Origin: Euglena gracilis
Lineage: Eukaryota > Euglenida > Euglenophyceae > Euglenales
Direction of reading: 5' to 3'
DNA length: 64,000 bases
Assembly: GCA_039621445.1 (NCBI GenBank)
Contig: CP154957.1
Span: forward strand, 35,036,227 to 35,100,226
Under the pieces are notes generated by a model, which did no database searches, was not told where the DNA came from, and was given only the letters and a program-made list of their open reading frames with translations. The translations under genes were made by a program, and so were the position numbers. Below are positions 31,740 through 42,200 of this stretch, one piece after another (position 1 is the first letter of the stretch; each line of letters starts with the position of its first letter).

Positions 31740-34700
31740 TGCATTCACAGACACGTGTTAAACCCCCCGGGGTATTATTTTTTTGCCCAAAGTCCCAGCC
31801 CGAGGGGGGGGGTATTATTTGGGGGGGTATTATTTGGGGGGAGGGTTTAGATCAACAGCATCTCACGGTGTCGATCATGTCGATCGATAGCCCACGTGAG
31901 TCTGCATCTCAGGGTGTCCGTGCTGCTCGGTGTAAATATCGTATTCTCTGGCACAACAAAAAACGCTTCCTGGAAATATGGTTTGAGAACCCTGGGGAAT
32001 ACACACATGTACGTATGAGTACACAATTTTATAGGCAACGGGTGGCAATATGCCACGGCCTTTGGTGTGGGGAGGTGTTCAAATCGTTTTAGGAGGCTCC
32101 AATCCACCCGCCAACTGAGAGGCATGCCCTGAAAGCCCTGGTCGGAAGAGGTTTGCCCCGAAGACCTCCTCCACGACGGCGGGCGGGAGGAAGGCGCTCA
32201 GCATGAGGAACACGAAGGCGCACTTCGCGCACCGCCGGCACCACCGCCGCCCGCCCCGCACGTCCCGCAGCGCCTCGTTGCAGCTCAGGAAGGCCGGGAA
32301 GTACTGCGGGTGGCGGCAGAACTCCTGGCACACCTGCGGCCAGGCACCCCCGCCGTCCCGCCCTCCTGCCCCGGGGCCCGTGAAGCGGGCAGCGCCAGCA
32401 AAACGTGGCAGAGGAGGGGGAGGAGGAGGCGGGGAGAGGGTGGCTGGCTGGACCTCCCACCAGGGCTGCAGGGCGGAGAAATAATACACGTCTGCTGGGG
32501 AGAGGGGCGGGCCAGGGTGGAGGGGCACTCTAGATGAGAGGGCAGTGCCTTTCAGTGGTCAAATGCACCTCCCCAGCGGTGCAATTCCTGAGGTGGGACT
32601 TGTGAGGTCCCCAGATCCCCCTCCCTCCCCTATGGACCCCCATAAGAGGTACTTGAAATTGGGGGGGGGGGGGGCTCTTTGAAAGCTTCAGCTGCAGAGA
32701 TGTATTATGGCCCATTTGAATTTGTTAATTCCCCCCAGTGTGAACACTGGCACGGCAGTAAATGACCAGTTCTTGGTCACGTTCGTTTAATTTAATGCAA
32801 CGTGACAGACAATTTGATAGCCGAGCTTTATCATTTTAACATGCTGAAACAACCTGGCACCCTTTTGCCAAACACAACTTTTGATTGAATTGGCAACCTG
32901 TGTTCGAGCACATGGCATGGGTGGGCTGCCAAGCCTGGCCCGCCCCCCAGCGCAATGAACCGCTGGATGTACTGGTGGGCTGCCAGCTCGAAGGGGAACG
33001 CCTTGTCAAACTGGTGGTTCACCGGCCGGCCACGGTAGTGCTGCCCTCGGCACGGCGTCCCGGGCATCGTTTCAGTTTCCAGTGTCTGGGGGCGCTGTCT
33101 GCCGCGGGGGGCCTGCCCATTGCAGGCCATCCCTCTGGGGGGTCGAGTTGGGCCTTGACCAGATCCAGGCAACGGGGCCATTTCGGGCTCCTGGCGACCG
33201 GTGGCACCGTTGCCCCCTTGGTCACCTGGAAGGAAAGGAGCTCACGGACTGCCCAACTGCGCGGGAGGGGTGGTGGTCTGGGCGAACGACCGCCTGGGTC
33301 CTGGGGACGCCGTGGCCCGTTGCCCTCGTTGGCGCTGCGCTCGTTGCCCACGGCGACGTACCGCGCCCCGGTCAGCAGCGCGGCCAGCACGCTGGCGAAG
33401 CAGCACTGCGCCGCCCACGGCGTGGCCTCCGGCGCGTCCCGCCGGTGCAGTGGCCACGTGGCGGCCGGCGGGGGCTCGGCCACAACAATGGGCCGGGCCA
33501 GGCCGAGCTCGGAGGTTTGTGATTTGTTGCGCTGTGATGCTGCGTTGGCGGGAGCCCTCCCACGGTTCAGTGTGTGACAGCGATATGGCGTGGCGTGCAG
33601 ACTGATACGCCACATGCTGTTGGGTGAGACAAACAAAGCATGTGGAGTGTGCACTGCGGGACATAACGCGTTGCTGCAGCGCGAATGTACACGATGCCGC
33701 GCACAGCTCGGAAAACGCCGAGTCCCGGCCGGGGCGCAGTTCTGCCACACTCCCTGCCATGCCAGCGACTGCTCGAACACCACCACCGGGTGGAGGGACC
33801 CCGACGCGGCCACCACGGCACGGTAGCAGCCCGCCTCGAACTCTCCGGGGAAGCCGCCGAGGAAGAACCACACGGGGTCGCCTGCCCCAGCCGGAGGCCC
33901 TTGCTAAGAGCGGGAGGCGGGGCACAGAGGTGGCTGTCACTTCACGGCACACTTCACCTTCACCTCCAATTCACATTCTTCCATTTAAACGTTTTGTCCG
34001 GCATCTCCGTGGCGTGCAACACTTTTGCAGCCTTGGGGCTCGCCTCACAAAATCAAGCGTCCAGAGACGTGATTGGGGGATAGAACGAGAATTGTTCGCA
34101 CACGCTGGCCATGAGAGTCGTTACCAGTGCCAGTGGACCTCCAACAAGGGAATCCCCACATCGACGCCCACTGAAAAGGACTCCGCCGGCCGGGGGTCGA
34201 GCCCCTGCCGGCGCATCATCTCATACACCACAATGGAGTCTTTGCCACCAAGCACTCAGGGCCACCCACCCTGTTCTCCGTGGGGTTTCCCGGAGGTTGT
34301 GTCGTCAGAACCCAATCAGACAGGCAGGATTGGCCCAGCCTGGGGGTGGGCTCCCATGACATGGGCGGCGGGCTGCGTTGTAAATTGACAATAGGAGGTC
34401 CCCCCTACGGCCGACCAGAAATTGGAATGACAGAAAGAAAACAATCGGCCTGGGCAGCTTAGGATGTCAAGAAAACCAACAAGTCAGCCTTCTTGGACAG
34501 GCGGGATCATGTGCAATATTGTGGACAGATCTAAGAAAACCCTCACCACACACAGACACACAGGAGTGCTTGTTTGCCACCCCCGAGAGGCACCAATAGC
34601 TGCCCAGGGCCCGGCCGGTTCTGGCCGTCCTCCCGGCTGCTCAGCCCTGCAGTGCGAGGCGGCCGAGTGGAGTCCACGACGAGAGGCTTCTTGAGCACTC

Positions 34701-36018
34701 TGGGGATTCGGCCCACCGCCAGAAAGGACGGTGGGGAAGGGGAACGGAGTGGGGTCCCCTTCTGGTGTGAGAAACGCCCCGGCCCGCCACCACAGTCAGC
34801 TCCAGGTCCCGGTCGAGGCCCGCCATGAGGCACTGCTCCGCCAGGCAGTTTACGTAGACATCGGGTGGGAGGCTGTGGGTTGCGGGGGGGGGGGGGGCTG
34901 TGGCAGCTGAGCTCCCAACCCCATGTCGGCGGGCAGTGGCTCTGTCTGGTCCCACGCTGGCTTTTGCTTCTCTGTGCTGCGCAATGCTGCTACTCTGCAG
35001 CGACGCGCACAGGGTATGTGCGTGATGTGGTAATTGACCGGGGGGGTCGCCAACCAGGGGCTGGAGGAGATGTTGGGCTCCAAATATCTACCCCCCACTT
35101 CAAGTAGCCAACGGGTCGCCCAGTGTCAAAAAAAAAGGAAACGTTCAGCAAACTGCAGCTGCCGGCCAAAACGGCTCAGAGAGTGGTCACCCACACCCAT
35201 GCCCCCCAACCAACCAGAGTCCCATTCGATGGGGGAGGGGGTGCCACCCAGCCACGGCCTCCTCGTGCCAGAAGGCAACCTGCTCCTCGGTGAGGGGTCC
35301 AGCGCGGATGACAACGCGGGTGACGGGGAACCCCAGTGCGACGCACGGCAGCACCGTCAGCCCGAGGTGGAACGCTGCGGTCGCCAACACGGAGGGGGCG
35401 GCTGGCGGACTGCCATCAGCGAACAGACTGGACGCACTGCCTGCCCAGCAGGGGTGAGACGTAAATAAAACACGCCAGTCGGTTCGGAATCATGGAATCG
35501 CGGAACCCCCGCACCGAACCATTTGTGGTGATTTCTCCCTCCCGTTGTCCCCTTGATCACTCTGAAATGGGGAAAATGAGCCCGAGACATATTGAGACAT
35601 ACTGTCACCCTTTTCACAGTGTTGGTTTCTGTCACTTTCACAGTTCTGGTGTGGCATTTGCACTGAGGTGATGTGCTGCGCTGTTCTATTTGTGGCAGAT
35701 TATCATCAGAGGCAGGAATTTCAAGTTCGTTTCAAACAAGTTATGAGAGGCCACTGCCTGACCCTGTCTGTGACCCAGGCCGTCATCGAACCGGATGAGG
35801 TCCCCCGCCGTGGCCCACACTGCAGCGTCCAGGTCAGCGCGGCCGGCCACCGCGGCGGCGGCAGGCGTCAGGTCGGCGGCGACGTCGACGGGGAACCGCA
35901 GCAGCCCGCCGTACGAGAACGTGAACCGCAGCCGGCGGGCCGCGGGCAGCAGCTCCACCGCCTCGTAGGCGAAGCAGCCGGCAAGGCCCGAGACCTTGGG
36001 GGCCGGGCCAGCGCTGTG
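31430..36018 (-). CDS. murL: MurL-like epimerase (UDP-MurNAc-L-Ala-L-Glu epimerase family), multi-exon
   Basis: Bacterial MurL converts UDP-MurNAc-L-Ala-L-Glu to the D-Glu form (ATP-dependent). Exons appear in family order: about 36018-35790 (N-terminal, FAYEAVELLPAARRL); 35400-35265 (LTEEQVAFWHEEA); 34862-34775; 34690-34581 (QLLVPLG); 34254-34150 (GGKDSIVVYEMMRRQG, the PP-loop-like ATP motif); 33885-33715 (FFLGGFPGEFEA); 33480-33318 (VAVGNERSANEGN, near-invariant); 33033-32900 (RPVNHQFDKAFPFE); 32500-32455 (YYFSALQPWWE); 32350-32140 (QYFPAFLSCNEAL, RRWCRRCAKCAFVFLML, FLPPAVVEEVFG); and 31660-31480 (KPLECVGTAAEARLALALA). All characteristic blocks, including the SCN and C-x2-C motifs, are present and readable. 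The start codon, any plastid transit peptide and the last codon are unresolved; upstream exons to 37563 may be its N-terminus. Multiple introns show it is nuclear, not contaminating bacterial DNA. Confidence 0.84.
31759..31850. mobile_element. Miniature TAAACCCCC TIR element in a MurL intron
   Basis: The ends are ttaaaccccccggggtatta and the inverse ...ggggagggtttag, with ggtattatttgggggg repeated twice inside. It is a roughly 90-bp relative of the element at 15268-15692. It lies beside a CA/GA microsatellite (31707-31740). Confidence 0.55.
34249..34572. mobile_element. Introner-like DNA element creating a MurL intron
   Basis: Plus-strand ends are caagcactc (34249-34257) and its exact inverse gagtgcttg (34564-34572). 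Identical 8-bp copies of tttgccac flank it (34241-34248 and 34573-34580). On the gene strand the target copy supplies the GT donor (intron begins at 34580) and the element end supplies the AG acceptor (34256-34255). Removal leaves six extra bases (TGCTTG) in the mRNA, two added codons that keep frame inside the LLVPLG..GGKDS ATP-binding motif. The 326-nt intron is therefore almost exactly the element. It has no ORF. Confidence 0.82.
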
Positions 36019-36254
36019 TAGGGCCCCGCCGGGAGGTATGGCACCGGATCTCAACTCTGCAGTTGGACTTGTCCGCACTCGCATATGCCCAATCCGATGT
36101 GTATACGTGTTTATACATTGTTTATCGCACATATTCACGACACAAGATCCTGTTTTGGAACAATAAATCTGTCGCCTCCCAACTCTGTCGCTCCCCTCTT
36201 CCATTTCTGAAAATTGGGAAAATGTCGCTGGGATGGACAACAAAAGCAAACACA

Positions 36255-37563
36255 GCAGCGATCACCTCCCGACGCAGCCCTGGGGGAGGCAATGAAACGA
36301 TCCGCAGCCTCCAGCGCCGTTGGGACAGACTCGCACCTCAAGACCTCACGCTTGGGGTAGGCTTCTGACGGTCCCAGGTTTGCCGCCACGTTCCCACACA
36401 ACAAACTAACTGAATGCGTTGGGATAATTGAAACTCCAAAATATGTGTGCCTGTGACACTCTGGTGGCTGCAACAGCACGCTTCGCTGTGAACTGCGAGC
36501 TGTGTTGCTTATCCTGCCCAACAGGGTGGCAATACAGAAGCCTGGCTTGGGGACCGCCACGAGGGGCCACACCACCAGCCGGATCTGACCGTCCGGCAGC
36601 TCCACCGCCACGCCGCGGACGTTGCCGTCCTCCCGGCAGCGGCTCAGCCGCGCGCTGACCGCGTCCCCGACACAGAACGCCCCGCCCCCCGCCGTACGCT
36701 CCACGACGTAGAGGTGGTTGGGCAGGGCGGCGAACACATCTCCCTCCGTGCGGGGGTCGGGCACTGGAGCGGCCGCCTCTGATGCCGCCTCCGCCTTCGC
36801 CTTGCAGCCGGCCTGGCGGTGGGCCCAGAAGTCGGCGGCGGCGCTCGCCTCCTGGCCGCAGGTGGGACAGCCGTAGGGGCCACGGACGGGTACACGGTGG
36901 CAAGAGGGAACCGGACCAGCCGGACCCGGAAGCCCGGTCCACAACCCAACAGCCAAACCCGGCGACAGACAGGTGCACCATGGCAACTGTGACGATATGG
37001 CCGACCCCGGCATCCGGGCACCCGGGCACAGCCGCCGGCACACAGGACGGCTCGCACGCGGCTCGCCAAGGCGGAGTCGGCGCGCAGCGCACTGCGAGCG
37101 TCCTCCCAGCCGGCGAACGTCCACATCGGCCGCAGCAGGAAGACGTCGTGCGTGGGCCGCAGCAGCCGCGCCGCCACCACCGCCACAACGGGGCTGTGGG
37201 TGCGGCGCAGCGGCTCCCACAGCGGCACGCCACCCACAGCCACTGGCAGGAGTTGACACGCCAGAGCTGTGCTGGCTGAAAGAGCCACAGAGGCGACACC
37301 CCCCCCGACGCGCATACATGCCGGGTATTCGTCCAACACCTGCCAACCACGAGGGGGGCCGCTGGACACACGCTGTCTGGCTGCGGGGCGGAGTCGGCGT
37401 CGTCCACGCAGGGGCGGCACCCGAAGTCCAGCGCCGCGCGGGCGCCCTCCTCGTCCGCCTCCAGCAGCGGCACCAGCGCCGGCCACAGCGCCTTGGGGAA
37501 GCCGTAGCCCTCCAGCTGGGCCCGCACGGCGGCCCAGCGCGAACCGCCGGCCTTGGGCCCCAT
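36255..37563 (-). CDS. Unrecognised exons upstream of MurL (own gene or its N-terminal extension)
   Basis: Four minus-strand segments join in frame. 37563-37370 starts at ATG 37563 (MGPKAGGSRWAAVRAQLEGY, then ALWPALVPLLEADEEGARAAL). About 37240-37040 reads GGVPLWEPLRRTHSPVV, then MWTFAGWEDARSAL. About 36860-36545 holds ADFWAHRQAGCKAKAEA, then FCVGDAVSARLSRC and GVAVELPDGQIRLVVWP. 36372-36260 reads PTALEAADRFIASPRAASG. Introns appear as GT-AG, and GC-AG for the last (CCAG|gc...cag). An all-beta-looking segment with GDAV and VELPDG is the only structured hint; I recognise no family. The last segment could splice to the first MurL exon using a GC-AG intron in phase, so fusion to the epimerase is possible. 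Confidence 0.5.
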
Positions 37564-39283
37564 CGGCAGGCGCCGCCTGTGGCCCGGACAGGAGGTTGGG
37601 GGGGGAGTGGTTGCGTGCTGCCTCGTGACCACAGATTGCTTAAAGACTCCCAGGTGGGGCGTGGCTTAAAGGCCCCCGGGGGGAGGGGGGGGGGCGGGGT
37701 CCCCAACTATAGTGGGGCGGGGCCGACCGAGGGTCGAACCGGGTGCCAAAAATCGAAACTGCAAAAAATGCCCCCAAAAAATGCATTATACTAAAAATTG
37801 ATTTCTTGACCATAAATTTGAGCTGCTAGACCGTTTCTGACTCATTTCTGCCTGTCTTTGGACCATTTTTGTGCACCCAAAGGCCAAACATCCGTTGCCA
37901 ACCAGCCGCCCTTCTGGCGCCTTCAAATAAAACTTATCGATGGGGGAGTCACGCTGGAAAAAGGCTGCTGTTTGGCTGGAGCCCCCCCTCAAATTCACCA
38001 AAATCCTGTTCTTCCTTTCTTCTGTGAACTGGTTTTTGTCGTGCTGGGCTGGCCCATGGTGCGCACCTCCCCCCCAGGGGTCCAGAAGCCCAAACCCACC
38101 CTCCCACCCAACCCCCCCACCCCGGGCGAGGGTTTGCGTCCCCCCCCAGGGTGCGGTTGGGTGGGTGTTCGGGGTCATGCAGGGGTTGGATGGATATACG
38201 CTTGTAACCGCTCACGGCATTCCTCAACGCTCTGGGGCGACCCAGTTCATTCCCGAGGCAGGCGGATATCATTCATCGGGGTCGCGAGGGAGATGCGGGA
38301 GGCAAACACTCCCCTGTGCCCTCGCCCATTGCTTCATTGCCGTCATTTGGGGGAGAGCCATGGGTGGCCCCCGCTGTGCTCCCTGTGAAACCCGGAAACC
38401 CAGCACGGAAGGGGTGGGGCAGCTGAGGCGGGAGAAGAGCCAGGGCGAAGCGCCAAGGCTCGTTTGCCAGTCTCGGTGCCAGGGGAGGTGCCACACCGCA
38501 GCGAAGTGAGGTACCGAGGGAGTGAGCGGCCACAGGGAGGTGTGAGGAGGGCGAGGGAACGGAGAATGAGCCGCTCAGGTGTGGCCCTGAGCAGCAAATG
38601 ATGTGGGAACGAATGAGGCAGGGATTTCTTTTGAAGACCGGGGGATCGCTCCCCACCCACCCAAGGGGTAACCCCCCCCCCCCTAATAAGTGCACAGGTG
38701 CGCGCATTTTAAGGGCGTAGTTTCGGACCCCAAGGGGTGCAAGGGGTGCACTTATTAGGGCAGAGCGCACTTTTTAGGGCAAAGCCAAAAATACTGACAT
38801 TACCCCCAGCCTTTTTCAATCCCCCCCCAATTTTGTGATTTCAAGCTATGAGTCAAGTGATTATGTGTCAAATGTGTCAAATTTGGGCTTGGACGATAGA
38901 AATATTTGGTCTGAGAAGGACAGTTCTGAGAATTGTGTGTGCTTTCCGACCTGACAGTGATTTCTCCTTTGGGGGGGCGCACTTTTTAGGGACACAGTTT
39001 CGGACCCTTGGGGGGTACGCGTTATTAGGGCACTGCGCACAATTAGGGCACTGCGCACTTATTAGGGGGGGGTTTACCCCCACCCCTGGGGGGGTCCAGA
39101 CACTTTTTGGGGGTCAGTTTTGGGGCCCAAAAAAATTATTTGGCACTTCGCAAAACAGGCCAAAAATGGCCAAAAACCCCACTGACGGGGGACCTACAAG
39201 GCGCTAGGGTACCCCGGGGGATGGGTCCAACAGACCCACCCACCCTACCCCCCGGGCAAAGTTAAAAAAAAACCTCAGTCGCG
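37564..39283. other. Spacer with repeats, no gene seen
   Basis: The minus-strand AP endonuclease ends at 39284 and the unrecognised gene starts at 37563, so this is an intergenic stretch. It contains poly-C tracts, a GC-rich block to 38500 and the palindromic repeats listed at 38672-39078. Frames here show no domain. Confidence 0.4.
38672..39078. repeat. Repeats of CACTTATTAGGG / CACTTTTTAGGG type
   Basis: Units such as gcgcacttttta(ggg) and gcacttattaggg recur at about 38680 (inverted, ccctaataagtgc), 38749, 38767, 38979, 39030-39050 and 39055. They flank two copies of a tttcggaccc..ggggt segment (38722 and 38998). The outermost copies are inverted, so each half looks like a small TIR unit. 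Confidence 0.6.
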
Positions 39284-42200
39284 TCACTTCTCCAGCCACA
39301 ACACGATGGGGCAGTGATCGCTCGCCATCACCTCCGGCATCATGAAGCAGTCCACCACCCGGGGCCGCAGCTCCCGGGAGACCACGGACTTAGGCGGCCG
39401 ATCTCGCACTCCAGCTGTTTCATGTACTATTGCCAAACTTCCGGTTTCTACACTTTCTTCGGGGTCAGGGTCGAGTTTTGTGAACCGCCGGTGACACGCT
39501 ACCCTCCATTTGCGGATTGTCATCATCTTCAGCCAAACGTCCCGATTCTTTAAAAAAATGTTTGAATGCGGCAAAAGAACCCGGTTCTGGGCCCCCAATA
39601 TAACCTCTGAAAACCTGCTTTCCCCCCCTGAATCATCTGAATGAATGAAAAATCAAATCGTTGTTATCTTTGAAAAAATGAGTTGAAATTGCCCTTCACC
39701 CCAATAAGGCACATCACCTGCACATGGAGGTGCTTACTGACTGAAAACCACTGCATTCAGGGGGCTAATGATGCAGTGCACTGACATGCTTCCTTTGACC
39801 ACCTCAGATATGCTGAACAAACACCTCGATTTGTGGACGCTGTGTTTTCACACTCCTCTTGTCTCAGAAATCCCCACTGTTAAAACTTCAAAAAATGAAA
39901 TTACTTTTGGGACACTTGCGCCAGGGCGGTCCTTAACAAAAAAAACTTTCCATCCCAACACACTTAATGAAAAATCCACAAAAAATGGTCTGAAAATGGC
40001 ATATTTTTGCAAAAATTGATCGAAATTGAGGAAAAGAAAATGATTTCTGGTATCATTACACCATCGTCCATCCACCCAAAGTGTCAAAAAATGCATTTTA
40101 CTTATTTTTTTTTGCGCTTTTTGTTCGATCCCCGGATCGGCCGTTGGCCGACCCTTAGGCTTAAGGGCGGTCCTTACGGGGCGGTCCTTGAGGAAAAAAA
40201 TAACTTCTCGTCTCTCATGGACCACCCTGACTTGCGCATGTTCCTGTATGCAATTCCACACATGGGAAACTCGGGGAATATATAGCAACGTTTGCGGGCA
40301 GGGGGTCCAGCATCACAGGAATACAGTGATGCTGGATGCTGCATCATCCAGCATCCAGCAGTAGTTATACCACAATTCCACGATTAATTTGTTTTCCAGC
40401 CCCAAACAGGCTGGTAGAAAGCTCTGGGTTGGGTTTGAAGTGGTCCGTGTGCACAATTACGCAATTGCTTTTGCTGTCGTGTGGGCCTTAACATAAATGA
40501 GATGATGTGGCTAACCTGCTACAGCGTTGTTGACTTAAAAAAAACGTTGGTCCGTGTGTGCAATTGCGCAAATTGCCCGTGTGCGAATCTGGTTTATCCA
40601 GATGATGGATTTGGATTACGTGCGCCTTACGCTGTGGGGACATGGGGCACCTGCAAATCTTTGAAATTCCTCTGCGGCCTAACCGCCCCCAAAAAAAAAT
40701 CCCAAGATGGCACAAAGCGCCGGGGACGTGAAAATTACACCTGAGAAATAACCCAAAAACACGACTTCAGACACCAAAAGGACGAATTTCTAAAGAGTTT
40801 TGGATTTTGAAGTGCAAAAAAAAACACATGGTAAATGTCAACCTGGACCAATTTACACATGGCTCGAATAACCAAAGGACACGTTTTAACTGTTTTTGGG
40901 AACCAGAAAAATGATAGTTTTTTTGGCCCGGGTCAGTCAAGAAATATCCAATAATTAGAACCCCAATCCACAAATAACACCCTGGAGGTTTCCAGCAAAG
41001 GACCCAAGGGTCGTATTTTATTTATTATTTTGGGGAGGGATTTAGACACCACCGTCGCAGGGCACCATCCCACACGCTGATTGCATTATACAGGTTTGGG
41101 TGATACTTTTGGTGACTTTCAAAAAAAGTCCCTGTGCACAATTGCAATGGCAAGCCAGCTACGTGCCACGTGCAAGGTCGGCTGCCTAAGACAAAGTAGT
41201 CGAGCCGCCAGCCGTTGTTGCGGGGCCGCTGCCGGGCCCGCATGCTCCAGTAGCTGTACACCCGGGAGGCGTTGTGGGCAGGCCAGTGCGGCGATGTCAG
41301 GGGCAGGTGAGGCAGAGCCCCCTTTCCTGAACAAATTGCCAAACGTAAACAAAATAATGGCAAACTACTTGGGGGGAAATTTTGCGCCAAATTTCTTTGG
41401 TGTGGGACAACAATATGCACACTGCAGCCGAACCTTAAAACACCAAACACCCCCTGCTGCGACATCGTCCATGTTGCTTCACCCGGTTTGTCATCCCGGG
41501 CTTCTCTGGAGGGGGAGGCCCAGGCCTGTGGCGGGGTAGAGGAGGCGGAAGGCGTCGGTGAGGCCGGTGGCATCGCTCGTGACGCTGCGGAAGTTGGCGC
41601 GCTCCTCCGGCGTGAAGCACGCGCCGCGCTGCATCTGCTCGAAATTGCCGGAGAAGAAGCGGTCGTAGTCCCGGCCACCGCCCCGCCGACCCGCCCGGCG
41701 GCGGGGCGACCCCGGGGCGGTTCGGGTTGGCGGAGGGGCACGCGCGGCACGTGCACATTGCCAGCCTGGGCCAGCCAGGCCGGCCTGGGGATGCCGGAAA
41801 GAATGGAAACGCCGCTGCCGCTTGACAGTGGCCAAATGACTTGGCACGGTGACCACGGGGGGGGGGGTTATGCCACTGGCGGCATTGGGGTCCGACTGTC
41901 AGCGGGACGGTTGGATGCGCTCTGCCACGTTGAGGTCCCCGGTCCACACTATGGGCTGGCGGGCCCGGAGGGCCTGCGGCAGGGGACACCCGCCTGCTGC
42001 GTAGCTCTGGTGTGGCGGGGGGGGGGGGGGGGCTGCATCGGCGGCAGCAGCAACACCAGCAGCAAGCCACCAGCCAGCCCACCACAGCACACACCTCGAG
42101 GTACGCCAGCATGGCGGGGTCCCAGACTTGGGTCCGGTACTCGTGCCGCCGCAGCTCTTCCCCCGCGTTGGGGACGTACGTGTTGACGAGCGCGAAGCCC

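Noticed and set aside
35686-36249. The full minus-strand ORF as a single-exon MurL start
   Set aside because: Only the part from about 36018 to 35790 aligns with the MurL N-terminus; the remainder looks like intron.
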